Source: JBHEKP01 sp041859375 (GTDB taxonomy: Bacteria; Hydrogenedentota; Hydrogenedentia; Hydrogenedentales; CAITNO01). From it: a DNA stretch of 26,191 nt. Positions 1 to 8,907 of this stretch are shown here, piece after piece. The position numbers were made by a program, and so were the translations under genes. Below the pieces are notes generated by a model. It saw only the letters and a program-made list of their open reading frames with translations, was not told where the DNA came from and did no database searches. Position 1 is the first letter of the stretch. Every line of letters begins with the position of its first letter. The stretch lies in assembly GCA_041859375.1 (NCBI GenBank), contig JBHEKP010000232.1:1-26191 (forward strand), written 5' to 3'.

Positions 1-25
1 AACTTTGAGGCAAAAGGGTGTGTGA

Positions 26-457
26 ATGACCAAAAAGAGTGGGTTCACCCTGATTGAGCTGATGATCGTGATAGCCATCATCGCGATTATCGCCGCAATC
101 GCCATCCCAAATCTGTTGCGTTCCCGAATTCAGGCAAATGAGGCCGGGGCGTTGCAAAACCTGAGGGCCTGTGTTTCGGCTGAGGCGGCCTACCACGCCC
201 AAAACAACCATTACACGGCAACCCTGTCTGATTTGACGGACGCCACCCCCCCGTTTTTAAACGGGGACTGGACTGTGGCAAAAAACGGCTACACCTATGA
301 ATTTGGCGGGGTTGAGAGCAATTACACCATCAACGCAAACCCCACCACATTTTGGACAACGGGAACGAAGGGGTTTTACTGCGACGCCAGCGGCATCATC
401 CGATACGAACTCGGCGCGCCCGCGACGGTGGACAGCACCCCCATTCCCGACATTTAA
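26..457 (+). CDS. Type IV pilin-like / type II secretion pseudopilin
   Basis: This 143-residue protein has a classic class III (prepilin peptidase) signal: a short basic leader (MTKKSG) followed by FTLIELMIVIAIIAIIAAIA. Cleavage is expected after Gly6, leaving Phe1 for methylation and Glu5 of the mature protein for subunit packing. One long hydrophobic helix follows, then NLLRSR and a small globular C-terminal part with two cysteines that could form a disulfide. The length fits minor or major pilins and pseudopilins. The start is the ATG after a purine-rich stretch containing GAGG and AGGG; only 25 bases precede it, so promoter and any upstream pilus genes are outside the window. It probably acts at the inner membrane/periplasm as a fibre subunit. 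Whether it serves a pilus or a secretion system cannot be decided because no assembly ATPase or secretin lies nearby. Confidence 0.9.
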   Translation: MTKKSGFTLIELMIVIAIIAIIAAIAIPNLLRSRIQANEAGALQNLRACVSAEAAYHAQNNHYTATLSDLTDATPPFLNGDWTVAKNGYTYEFGGVESNYTINANPTTFWTTGTKGFYCDASGIIRYELGAPATVDSTPIPDI

Positions 458-471
458 GCGTGGCTTCCGCC

Positions 472-505
472 AAGGCGGTCCGGTTTGCCCCGGACCGCCT
501 TTCTT
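472..505 (+). terminator. Rho-independent terminator of the pilin gene
   Basis: A perfect 12-base-pair inverted repeat (472-483 with 490-501) encloses a 6-base loop and is followed by TTTCTTATTT on the plus strand. It lies 15 bases after the pilin stop. The T-rich tail overlaps the stop codon (504-506) of the convergent GH13 gene. On the minus strand no T run follows, so it is a clear terminator only for the pilin transcript. Confidence 0.85.
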
Positions 506-3500
506 ATTTCAGCAAGGCCAGAAATGCGTCAAAGTCATACCCCGCGTCTTCGGCGGTTTCCAGCAGGATTGCGGCGTCGTCACGCATGCCGTCCGCACCA
601 ACGCCTGACACGCCGCCGGACGCCGCCTGCGCCGCCACATGTCCGACCGCGATGCCGGAAAGCAGCAACTCCAACCGCTCCCTGTTGAACCAGCGGCGGT
701 TCGCAAAGGTGTGCACCAGAAGAAACGCCCGCACATCCGCGTCCCCAAAAAGGGCGTGGACCGCCGGACCCCACACGCCCGTGTTCAGGGCGCGCAGGTG
801 GCGGGCATGGGCGAGGACAATGCGCGCGAGCTGGGCATCCATCAGGGCGCGCCCCCGGCCGCCGTCCCCCTCCTCAAAGACACGGGCAAGCTGCCGCACA
901 AGAAACCACTCGCGCATCCACGCCGCGGATGCGGCCTCCGCGTCAAATCCGCCCGTTGTTCTGACACCGGCAGGGACCAGCCCCCCATCTTCGCCCCCGT
1001 CACACTCCACGGGTGGAACAGCCCGTTTATACTCCGGGGGGGCCGCCATCAATCCCAGGGGGCGCAGCATGGCTGCGGCAAAGAGCGTCCGCCACACGCC
1101 GGTCTCCCCCCCCCCGCCAACACCCAGCGCGGCCGACAACCAGTCCTTTGTGCCGGGATCCGCGTCAAGCGCGGTGATGGTGTCCGGCAACCCCCGCACC
1201 GCCTTCAGTTCGAGCAAAGCCTGCTCCAAAACCGATGCCACGGGATATTCCCCCCCGATGCGCATCCGCACCGCCTCCAAAAACTTCCCCATGCCGCCGC
1301 GCAGAAGCGTCCAGTTTTTCACCGGGTATTTTTCCGCGTGCAACAAGCTGAACGCCGCGGAAGAGATCAGTTCCCTGAAAGGATCCAGCAGGGGCGCCAG
1401 ATGCATCTCTAGGTAGGCTTCCTCAACGCTGGGCACCCCCCGGCCCGCCAGCATCCCGTGAAGGCGTCCCCATGACGCGTCGGTGTCCTCCACCTGCCGC
1501 CATTCCACCAGGGCAAGATATTCATACCCCCGCAGCTCCACATGAAAACCATACTCCGCCAGCGAGGCGGAATGGTGGAGATGCTCAAGGTCCGTCCGGC
1601 AGTCCCTGAAAATCACATACCACCGGCTGCCGGTGTTAAGCCCGAGCGCGTCGGCCAGTCGGACACGGTGGAGCCGCTTCTCCTCGGCGCTTCCGAGGTT
1701 TATGGCGGTGGAGGTGTGCAGCACACCCCGTGTCATCGTGTGGACATTGTTGTAAACAATGAGCGCCCGGTCGTTTCCGTCACGGTTGGAATAGGCGAAC
1801 ACATTCTCGTCCACCCAGCCGTCCGGCGTGACGAAGTCATAAAAGGCGAAATTCCGCGCGCCGCTGAAAATGTGGCGCAACCGGGTCAGCGGAAAGATCT
1901 CCCGCTCATGGCGGCGCACAAGATCATAATCGGGCGATTCGTCATAATAGGCGCGGCGGTATTCCATGCCGTATTTTTCGGTGAGCCCCTCAATCTGGCC
2001 GTGTCCGAACATGGGCAGGCCGGGCATGGTGGAGAGCAGCACGGCCACGCCGAAATACTTGTCGCCGTTGCCGAACTGGGCGACGGCGGTGTCCTCGTCC
2101 GGGTTGTTCATGAAATTCACAAAGCGCTGGAGCACCTCGGGGCTGAATTCGAGGACATTTTTGACCGTCTGCCTGAACTTGACGTTCTCCTCCATCTTCA
2201 GCATGTTCATGAAGGCGCTGTTATAAACGCGGTGCATGCCGAGGGTGCGGACAAAGTATCCCTCCATCAGCCAGAACGCCTCGGCCAGTAGCAGGGTGTT
2301 GGGCGCTTCGGCGGCCACGCGGTCCACCACCTGCCGCCAGAATTCCTCCGGGAACCACCGGTCAAACTCCTCGCGGGTCATCCCCTGCTCCGCGCGCGAG
2401 GGAATGGCCCCGCCGTCGCCCGGCTTGGGAAACCACAACCGCTGGTAATGGCGCTTGGCCAGGGTCATCGCGGCGTCAAAACGGATGATGGGCGACTTGC
2501 GCGCCACGTGCAGGATGGTTTGAATGACCGCCTCGCGGGTTTCCGGGATCATGAAGTTCAACTGGGCGGTGTCGTTCCAGGGCATGCTTGTGCCGTCGTT
2601 GCCGTGGTAAATGTACCGGGTGTCACCCGTCCACTGGTCCACCCGCTTGAACACCACCGCGGCGTCGCTGTGGTTCCAGTATCCGTCCTCCAGGTAAATG
2701 CCCACGCGGGGGTCGGGCGACAGGTTGGGGCCGGTGAAACGGTAGCCGGGAAAGGGCGGTTCCCGAAGCTGCATGAACCGGTCGGGATGCTCCACCATCC
2801 AGCGGGAGAATATGCCCATGTGGTTCGGCACCATGTCGCTGGCAAGGCGGATGCCCCGTTTCCAGGCACGGTCGGCCAGATTGTGGTAGGCGGCCTCGCC
2901 GCCGAGATCCCCCGCGATGGCGTAGTCATACAACGAATAGGCGGAGGCCTCCGCCTCGGGGTTGCCCATGCGCCGCTTTATGTCGCGGGAGGCGCAGGAG
3001 CGCTCCCACAGCCCAATCAGCCAGACGGCGTTGAAACCCCATTGCGCCAGTTGATCCAATTCCACATCGGGTATCTCGTCCAGCCGGGAGATGTTCCGGC
3101 CGTGTTTTTTGGAAAGCTGGTACAGCCAGACATACACCGACTTGGCGATGAGCACCACATTGGGCATCCAGTCCTTGTCGGGGGTGAACGCCTCGGGTTC
3201 GGCGTAAAAACCGCCGGCCTCGCCGCCGGCGGCGCCAAAGGAAAGGGGCCTGCTTTCCCCGGGGCCGAAGCCCCGCATCGTGGTTTCCTCGCGAATCATT
3301 CCCTGCGCCGTGCGCGCCTCGGCCAGCAGTTCCTCGGGCAGAAAAGCCTGCCAGCGCCCCAGCACATATTCAAGCTGCGCCTCGATGGACTCCGGGCAGG
3401 CCCGCGCCGGGGCGCGCAGCATGTCCATCAGGGTAAGTCCGGTGCCCGGATGGGGCGGTTGTGACGCAAACCATGCCTCAAGACGGCCGATGTACCACTC

Positions 3501-4061
3501 AAGGGGGGCGTTTTTCTTCAGTTCCGCCGTGTCATGCACCTCCCGGTAGGCGGCAAGGGCGGGATTCTCCGTGGTCACCTGGAGCAGCATGGACTCAAGC
3601 ACCGCTGTTTCCCGGTTCGGAACATCCTGGACGGTCCCCGCCAGATATTGCTCCACGTCCAGTTCCCCGCGCAGCACGGAAAGCGGGGAAAAAAGGGCCG
3701 CAAACGCGCTTATGGCGCGGTCTGCCGGTTCTTTGTCCAGGCGCGACAGCGCCTTTGCCACAACCCCCGGATTGACCCCGAGGCAGTAATGCTCCGCCAC
3801 ATAACGGAGGGCCTCGGTGAGAAGCCCCATGGCGAGAATTTCACCCGCCCGCGCGGGAAGGGTGCCGGGGATGGAAAAATCCCTGCCCATGTTCAGCCGC
3901 GCCGCGAGTATTCGGGCCGCGCGGGCGCGCATGACACCGGAGTTGGGTTCCTGCGCACGCGCCGCCTCGGACAGGCCGAAACGACGCCAGACGTCCGTGC
4001 CGACCAGATAACCACAGGGGGCGAATTCACTCTTGAACCGGTTGTGCGAAAAAGAGTCCAT
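504..4061 (-). CDS. Very large GH13 (alpha-amylase family) enzyme, cytosolic
   Basis: The 1185-residue product contains the four GH13 regions in order: region I DMVPNH at 409-414, region II with IIRFDAAMTL and predicted nucleophile Asp529, region III LLLAEAFW with predicted acid/base Glu594, and region IV FMNNPDEDTA with predicted stabiliser Asp655. The barrel is preceded by about 300 mostly helical residues and followed by about 400 residues of unassigned sequence, so it is roughly twice the size of a simple amylase. No signal peptide is visible, so a cytosolic role in alpha-glucan or alpha-glucoside turnover is inferred. The open frame continues upstream of 4061, but this ATG has a good ribosome site (AAGGA, 7 bases away) and the upstream translation looks like non-coding sequence. 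Region IV lacks the usual His-Asp pair and resembles the Asn-x-Pro-Asp form I associate with GlgE-type maltosyltransferases, so transferase or phosphorylase activity is possible. Exact subfamily is not assigned. Confidence 0.88.
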   Translation of the reverse strand: MDSFSHNRFKSEFAPCGYLVGTDVWRRFGLSEAARAQEPNSGVMRARAARILAARLNMGRDFSIPGTLPARAGEILAMGLLTEALRYVAEHYCLGVNPGVVAKALSRLDKEPADRAISAFAALFSPLSVLRGELDVEQYLAGTVQDVPNRETAVLESMLLQVTTENPALAAYREVHDTAELKKNAPLEWYIGRLEAWFASQPPHPGTGLTLMDMLRAPARACPESIEAQLEYVLGRWQAFLPEELLAEARTAQGMIREETTMRGFGPGESRPLSFGAAGGEAGGFYAEPEAFTPDKDWMPNVVLIAKSVYVWLYQLSKKHGRNISRLDEIPDVELDQLAQWGFNAVWLIGLWERSCASRDIKRRMGNPEAEASAYSLYDYAIAGDLGGEAAYHNLADRAWKRGIRLASDMVPNHMGIFSRWMVEHPDRFMQLREPPFPGYRFTGPNLSPDPRVGIYLEDGYWNHSDAAVVFKRVDQWTGDTRYIYHGNDGTSMPWNDTAQLNFMIPETREAVIQTILHVARKSPIIRFDAAMTLAKRHYQRLWFPKPGDGGAIPSRAEQGMTREEFDRWFPEEFWRQVVDRVAAEAPNTLLLAEAFWLMEGYFVRTLGMHRVYNSAFMNMLKMEENVKFRQTVKNVLEFSPEVLQRFVNFMNNPDEDTAVAQFGNGDKYFGVAVLLSTMPGLPMFGHGQIEGLTEKYGMEYRRAYYDESPDYDLVRRHEREIFPLTRLRHIFSGARNFAFYDFVTPDGWVDENVFAYSNRDGNDRALIVYNNVHTMTRGVLHTSTAINLGSAEEKRLHRVRLADALGLNTGSRWYVIFRDCRTDLEHLHHSASLAEYGFHVELRGYEYLALVEWRQVEDTDASWGRLHGMLAGRGVPSVEEAYLEMHLAPLLDPFRELISSAAFSLLHAEKYPVKNWTLLRGGMGKFLEAVRMRIGGEYPVASVLEQALLELKAVRGLPDTITALDADPGTKDWLSAALGVGGGGETGVWRTLFAAAMLRPLGLMAAPPEYKRAVPPVECDGGEDGGLVPAGVRTTGGFDAEAASAAWMREWFLVRQLARVFEEGDGGRGRALMDAQLARIVLAHARHLRALNTGVWGPAVHALFGDADVRAFLLVHTFANRRWFNRERLELLLSGIAVGHVAAQAASGGVSGVGADGMRDDAAILLETAEDAGYDFDAFLALLK

Positions 4062-4187
4062 GCAAATTCCTTGCTTTCGCCGCGGTTCCGGGTGCTGAAA
4101 TGAAAAACTGCCATCCGGCGCGCGGCAAACGGGGGAAACCACCGCAAGAATAGCGCATCCGGGGGGGACAACGCCAAAGCGGCTGAT

Positions 4188-4216
4188 TTGGTAACAGGCG
4201 GACCGGGTCTTGTAGT
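4188..4216 (+). promoter_or_regulatory. Possible sigma70-type promoter for the GH116 gene
   Basis: TTGGTA (4188-4193) and TGTAGT (4211-4216) are separated by 17 bases; each matches four of six consensus positions. It lies in the 262-base divergent gap between the GH13 and GH116 genes. I found no better promoter for either direction in this gap, so this is only a candidate. Confidence 0.3.
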
Positions 4217-4245
4217 CCCCCACGCCGCCCCGCTGTGGAAAAAGC

Positions 4246-4267
4246 AAAACCCGCACATTGCGGTTTT
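4246..4267. other. Symmetric hairpin in the GH13/GH116 divergent gap
   Basis: A short stem CCGCA/TGCGG with loop CAT (4251-4263) is flanked by AAAA and TTTT with one bulged C. It looks terminator-like on both strands but sits in a probable 5' leader rather than after a gene. It could be a weak attenuator, an operator-like dyad or chance. Confidence 0.25.
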
Positions 4268-4323
4268 CAGTCGTTCCATGCAAAAATGCCCTGTGCCATC
4301 CACGGCCGGAAAAGGAGCAACAC

Positions 4324-7300
4324 ATGAACCATTCTGACAAGAACCCGCTCCCCGTTGACGGACAGGCGGAAACAGGCGCAGGCTGCGGATGCGGCGGCGG
4401 GGGGTGCGGCGGACCGGCGCTGGACCGGCGCGAGTTCATGCGGGTGGCGGGACTGGGCATGCTGGCCACCACCGCACTGGGGCCGGTGACCGCGATGGCG
4501 GGCCCCTTTAACGCGTCCGACGCCGCCTCGGGCCATCTCGTTCCGGCGGACAAAAAACTGGATCCGGCCTGGGTGCGCTCACTGTATGAGCGCGGCGCAA
4601 AGGAGGTGTTCTCCGGCGCCGATCTGGATGCCATCGGCATGCCCTGCGGCGGCATCGGCAGCGGCCAGATGTACCTCTGCGGCGACGGCACACTGGGATG
4701 CTGGCAGATCTTCAACAACGCCGAATCGCTCTGGGTGGATAAAACCAACGCCACCTTCCTTCGACGCAGCCCGGCCAAACCGGTCTTTCAGCGTTTCGCC
4801 GCCGTGGCACGGGACAAGGACGGAACACACGCGCGCGCACTGGACGCCGCCGGCTTTCAGGCGGTGGAATTCAAGGGGGAATACCCCATCGCGCAGATTG
4901 CCATGGGGGATCCCTCATTTCCGCTCAAGGTGTCACTGGAGGCTTTTTCCCCCTTCATCCCCCTGAACGCGGCGGATTCCGCGCTGCCCGCAACCCTTTT
5001 CCACTACACGCTGGAAAACACATCCGGCGCAGCCCTGGAGGCGACCGTGGCGGGGATGCTTGAAAACCCCGTGCTGATGCACCGGGGCTCCTTCTACCAG
5101 GGCCGGCGCACGACCCGGATTACGGGCGGCACGACACGGACCCTTGCGGTGCACGGCGCGGAACCGCTGAAAGGCAGTGAGGCCGAGGCCGCCGCGCGGG
5201 AACTGCGCGGGGAGATCGTCTTCGCCGATTTTGAGGGCGCGGACTACGGCGACTGGAAGGCGGAGGGGGACGCCTTCGGCACGGCGCCCGCAAAGGGCAC
5301 CCTGCCCCACCAGCAACCCGTCACCGGCTTCGAGGGCGCGGGACTGGTGAACAGTTTCAACGGCGGCGACGACACGCGGGGACGCCTGGTGTCGCCGGTG
5401 TTCACCGTGTCCCGGCGCTTTGTGAACTTCCTGGTCGGCGGCGGCAGCCAGGCGGGCCGAACGGAAATTCAGCTTGTGGTGGACGGCAAGCCCGCGCGCA
5501 CCGCCGCGGGCCTCAACACAGAGGCGCTTGCATGGCGTCACTGGGACGTCTCTGAATTTGAGGGCCGGGAGGCGCGCATTGTCATTCTGGACGACGCCTC
5601 CGGCGGATGGGGCCACATCAACGCGGACCAGATAATATTCGCGGACAAGCCCCACGCGAACGAGGTGCCGCCGATGGAAAATTCCCCGGACTACGGCACC
5701 ATGTGCCTCGCCCTGTCGGGGCCGGTGATGGGGGACGGGGAAACGGCGGCGTGGCTGGCAGGCCTTCCACTGGCGGAGGAATGCCCGCCGCTGGACAAGC
5801 CGGGGGACTACGGCCTGAATGAACGGCGCGCGGCGGTGGTGGCGGCGGCGCCGGTGACATTGCAGCCGGGCGGAAAGCACACTTTTGTCTTCGCCGTGGC
5901 ATGGCATTTTCCGAACCAGGCGAACGGCCATTACTATGCGGCGCGTTTTCCCGACGCCGCTGCGGCCGCAAATTACCTCTTCGACAACCATGAACGCCTC
6001 ACGGCGGACACCCGCCTCTGGCGCGACACCTATTACGACTCCACCCTGCCCTACTGGCTGCTGGACCGGCTGCTTTCCACCGTGTCCACCCTGGCCACGG
6101 GCACCTGCCAATGGTGGGCCAACGGGCGCTTCTACGCCTACGAGGGCGTGACCTGCTGCCAGGGCACCTGCACCCACGTGTGGAACTATTCCCACACCGA
6201 GGCGCGCCTGTTCCCCGAGCTGACCCGCAGGGTGCGGGAGATGCAGGATTTCCGGGACCGCGCCGACGGCGGCGGGTTCCATCCGGACACGGGTTTGGTG
6301 GGTTTCCGCAGTGATGACAATTACGCCGCCGACGGCCAGTGCGGCACCATCCTGAAGGCGTACCGGGAGCATCTGATGTCCGCGGACGGCGCGTTTCTCG
6401 ACCGCAACTGGCCGCGCATCCGCAAGGCGCTGGAATTTTCCATCGGCAAGGATGAGAACGGCGACGGGCTGATTGAAGACCTGCAGCACAACACCTTTGA
6501 CATCAATTTCTTCGGGGCCAACACCTTTGTGGGCAGCCTGTACCTTGCGGCGCTGCGCGCCGCCGAGGAAATGGCGCTGGAAACGGGCGACAGGGAATTT
6601 GCCGCAAAGGTTCGGGGGATTTATGAGAAGGGCCGCGCCAACACGGAAAAACGCCTGTGGAACGGCGAGTACTTCGTGCAGGAGGTGGACCTGAAAAAGC
6701 ACCCCAAGCACCAGTACGCTGAAGGCTGCCTTTCCGACCAGTTATTTGGCCAGGGATGGGCGCACCAGCTCGGCCTCGGGCATATTTACGATCCGGAGAA
6801 GGTGCTCTCCGCCCTGCGCGCCGTGTGGAAATACAACTGGGCCCCGGACATCGGCCCCTTCAACGACAAATTCCCGCCCTTCCGCTGGTTCATCGCGCCG
6901 GGGCAGGCGGGCCTGTTCACCTGCACCTGGCCGCGCAGCGAACACCTTAAGGAGGGCGTGCTCTACCGCGAGGAGGTATGGACCGGCATCGAGTACCAGG
7001 TGGCCGGACACATGGCCGCCGAGGGCATGGTTGAGGAGTCCCTGGCCATATGCCGGGCCGTCCATGACCGGTACCATCCGCGGGTGTTCAACCCCTACAA
7101 CGAAATTGAATGCGGCGACCACTACGCCCGCGCCATGGCGAGCTGGGGGGTGTACCTGTCCCTCGCCGGATTTTATCACCACGGCCCGGCCGGTGTGCTC
7201 GGTTTTAACCCGCGCATGACCCCGGAAAACTACAAGGGCCTTTTCACCACCGCCGAAGGATGGCTGGTGTTCGCGCAGCAGCGCGGTGAGAACACGCAGT

Positions 7301-7515
7301 CAAACCAAATTCGCATAATCTGGGGATCTTTGCGCCTGAAATCGCTTCGCCTCGGCCTGCCTGCGGAAAAGACGCCCTCCTCCGTGACGTTGTCCGCCGG
7401 GGGACGGAGCGTGGAGGCGGATGTGGAAGTTTCGGAAGGCGCGGCGGTGCTGTCCCTCCCGGCGGAACTGGTGCTTCGCCAAGGCGCCGAACTGTCCGTC
7501 ACCCTGGCCTGCTGA
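4324..7515 (+). CDS. Tat-exported GH116-family (glucosylceramidase/DUF608-type) glycosidase
   Basis: The 1063-residue product starts with a Cys/Gly-rich stretch followed by a Tat signal (LDRREFMRVAGLGML, then a hydrophobic core ending near AMAGP), so it is probably folded before export to the periplasm. The N-terminal GH116 sandwich shows the typical IGMPCGGIGSGQMYL near residues 100-115 and the EYPIAQI...FSPFIPLN block. Residues about 298-442 are an extra beta-sandwich-like domain (DFEGADYGDW ... GGWGHINADQI) like one seen with some GH32-type proteins. The C-terminal helical barrel carries CTHVWNY and NTFDINFFGAN, where Asp726 is the likely acid/base by analogy with GH116; I could not place the nucleophile safely. 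Likely beta-glucosidase or a related exo-beta-glycosidase. The ATG at 4324 is preceded by AAGGAG at 6 bases. It is divergent from GH13 and converges on galK. Confidence 0.87.
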   Translation: MNHSDKNPLPVDGQAETGAGCGCGGGGCGGPALDRREFMRVAGLGMLATTALGPVTAMAGPFNASDAASGHLVPADKKLDPAWVRSLYERGAKEVFSGADLDAIGMPCGGIGSGQMYLCGDGTLGCWQIFNNAESLWVDKTNATFLRRSPAKPVFQRFAAVARDKDGTHARALDAAGFQAVEFKGEYPIAQIAMGDPSFPLKVSLEAFSPFIPLNAADSALPATLFHYTLENTSGAALEATVAGMLENPVLMHRGSFYQGRRTTRITGGTTRTLAVHGAEPLKGSEAEAAARELRGEIVFADFEGADYGDWKAEGDAFGTAPAKGTLPHQQPVTGFEGAGLVNSFNGGDDTRGRLVSPVFTVSRRFVNFLVGGGSQAGRTEIQLVVDGKPARTAAGLNTEALAWRHWDVSEFEGREARIVILDDASGGWGHINADQIIFADKPHANEVPPMENSPDYGTMCLALSGPVMGDGETAAWLAGLPLAEECPPLDKPGDYGLNERRAAVVAAAPVTLQPGGKHTFVFAVAWHFPNQANGHYYAARFPDAAAAANYLFDNHERLTADTRLWRDTYYDSTLPYWLLDRLLSTVSTLATGTCQWWANGRFYAYEGVTCCQGTCTHVWNYSHTEARLFPELTRRVREMQDFRDRADGGGFHPDTGLVGFRSDDNYAADGQCGTILKAYREHLMSADGAFLDRNWPRIRKALEFSIGKDENGDGLIEDLQHNTFDINFFGANTFVGSLYLAALRAAEEMALETGDREFAAKVRGIYEKGRANTEKRLWNGEYFVQEVDLKKHPKHQYAEGCLSDQLFGQGWAHQLGLGHIYDPEKVLSALRAVWKYNWAPDIGPFNDKFPPFRWFIAPGQAGLFTCTWPRSEHLKEGVLYREEVWTGIEYQVAGHMAAEGMVEESLAICRAVHDRYHPRVFNPYNEIECGDHYARAMASWGVYLSLAGFYHHGPAGVLGFNPRMTPENYKGLFTTAEGWLVFAQQRGENTQSNQIRIIWGSLRLKSLRLGLPAEKTPSSVTLSAGGRSVEADVEVSEGAAVLSLPAELVLRQGAELSVTLAC

Positions 7516-7542
7516 AACACGCCGGGGCCGGTGTGCGGCGTT

Positions 7543-8886
7543 TCAGGCGGCGGTTATTTTTCCGGCACCCGGGGAGGTGACCGCCTCAAAAACGGGCGCC
7601 TCGCCGGTCCATCCAAGGTGTTCCCGGTAGTAATGCCTGGTCACCAGGTCCGTGAAGGACGCCACCTGATCCCGCCACACCAGGTTCACCGTGGCGCCGC
7701 CGAAGCCCGCGCCGGTGAGGCGCGCGCCCAGCGCGCCCGCCCTGAGCGCCGTGTCCACCAGCAGATCCATCTCCGGAGTGCTGATGCGCAGGTTGTTGCG
7801 GCAGCTCAGGTGCGAGTCGTTCATCAGCACGCCAAGGGCGGCGGGGTCATCGGCAATGAGCGCGTCCCGGGCATTTTCGACCCGGCGGAATTCCGAGGTT
7901 TGATGCATGAGACGGGGAAGCAGGTCCACCTCCTCCCCGCCCACAGTGGTGCCGTCCAGCCACTTTCGGGCGACATCCGCGGGCGCGCAGTCGAGCAGCC
8001 GCGCAATCTGCGCCAGGGACATGCGCGCGCGGGGCACGGCCCGCCGGAAAAGGTCCTCCACCTCGCGCGTGGTCATGCAAAGCGGCCCGTACCACAAATC
8101 CCCCAGGCGGGCCAGGGGAACCTCCTCGCCGATGTCCCGCCTGAGCTGCACCCGCACAAGTTCGCATGCCAGCGCGCAAAGGCGCGGATTGGTGTTGTAC
8201 ATGGCGCGCGCCGCGCCGCTCTTTTCGACCCTGACCATGGAGTTGCAGACCATGACGGCGCAGTCCGAGGGCAGGGGCGCGGCCTGCACCCTGAGCGGGA
8301 AAAAATCTATCTTGCAGGCGTGCCCCGTTGAACCGCACATGATCGCCGCCTGATCCATGCCGCCCCCCCGTGTGCCCACAAAATGCTCCGCATCGGCCAT
8401 CCGCTCGGCAAACTGAAGACGCGCGGCGGCCCCTTCGACAGGACGCCCCGTCACCTCAAGGTAGGCCAGCCCGGAAAGCACCACCAGCGCGGAAGAGGAG
8501 CTTAATCCCGCCCCTGGGGGAAGGTCCGCGTCAAACAGCAGGTTCATGCCGGCATGGCGCGGCGGCTCGGAAAAATTGTTCAGCGCGGACACGGCCGCCT
8601 TCACATAATTGTCCCAGGAACCGGCGCAGGAGGGAATGATGCAGGGCGCGTTGTCAAAGGAAAGGGGCGGGAACGACGGGTCCATGTTGCGCAGGACAAT
8701 GCGGTTGTCCGCGCGCGGTCCCGCAGCCACCCTGATTTCCCTTGAGATGGTCATGGGCAGCACGGGAAGGCCGTTGTAGTCGGTATGCTCGCCGATGAGG
8801 TTCACCCTGCCGGGCGCGCGCAGGCACACCGGCTGGCCGGGGCCGGGAAAACTTGATGCGAAGGCGGATTTCAGGCTGTCCCACAT
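7543..8886 (-). CDS. galK: Galactokinase (GHMP kinase family)
   Basis: This 447-residue protein phosphorylates the C1 hydroxyl of galactose with ATP, the entry step of the Leloir pathway in the cytosol. The galactokinase signature GRVNLIGEHTDYNG is at residues 26-39, including the catalytic-type Arg27. The ATP-binding GHMP motif LPPGAGLSSSSAL is near 122-134, MDQAA (catalytic Asp) lies around residue 178, and LTGAGFGGATVNLV is near the C-terminus. Length is slightly above the usual 380-400. It lies 21 bases downstream of the DUF4432 gene and is probably transcribed with it. No strong ribosome site precedes the ATG, which may mean translation depends on the upstream gene. No galT or galE is in the window, so a related sugar kinase specificity cannot be excluded. 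Confidence 0.9.
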   Translation of the reverse strand: MWDSLKSAFASSFPGPGQPVCLRAPGRVNLIGEHTDYNGLPVLPMTISREIRVAAGPRADNRIVLRNMDPSFPPLSFDNAPCIIPSCAGSWDNYVKAAVSALNNFSEPPRHAGMNLLFDADLPPGAGLSSSSALVVLSGLAYLEVTGRPVEGAAARLQFAERMADAEHFVGTRGGGMDQAAIMCGSTGHACKIDFFPLRVQAAPLPSDCAVMVCNSMVRVEKSGAARAMYNTNPRLCALACELVRVQLRRDIGEEVPLARLGDLWYGPLCMTTREVEDLFRRAVPRARMSLAQIARLLDCAPADVARKWLDGTTVGGEEVDLLPRLMHQTSEFRRVENARDALIADDPAALGVLMNDSHLSCRNNLRISTPEMDLLVDTALRAGALGARLTGAGFGGATVNLVWRDQVASFTDLVTRHYYREHLGWTGEAPVFEAVTSPGAGKITAA

Positions 8887-8907
8887 TTTTTGGCTGCCGC
8901 GTCCGGG

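Noticed and set aside
1542..3464. Plus-strand open frames across the GH13 gene
   Set aside because: They are antisense to well supported GH13 catalytic motifs and show no recognisable domain.
4062..4778. Minus-strand open frame upstream of the GH13 ATG, making a 1424-residue reading
   Set aside because: The extra part crosses the divergent gap and runs into the GH116 gene, shows low-complexity sequence and no domain, while the ATG at 4061 has a good ribosome site.
4933..6711. Long minus-strand open frame (592 codons) inside the GH116 gene
   Set aside because: It is antisense to a gene with clear family motifs, and its Arg/Val/Gly/His-rich translation is typical of shadow frames in GC-rich DNA.
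7515..7543. Hairpin between the convergent GH116 and galK genes
   Set aside because: The stem is only about six pairs with an 11-base loop and a bulge, and there is no T run; too weak to call a terminator.
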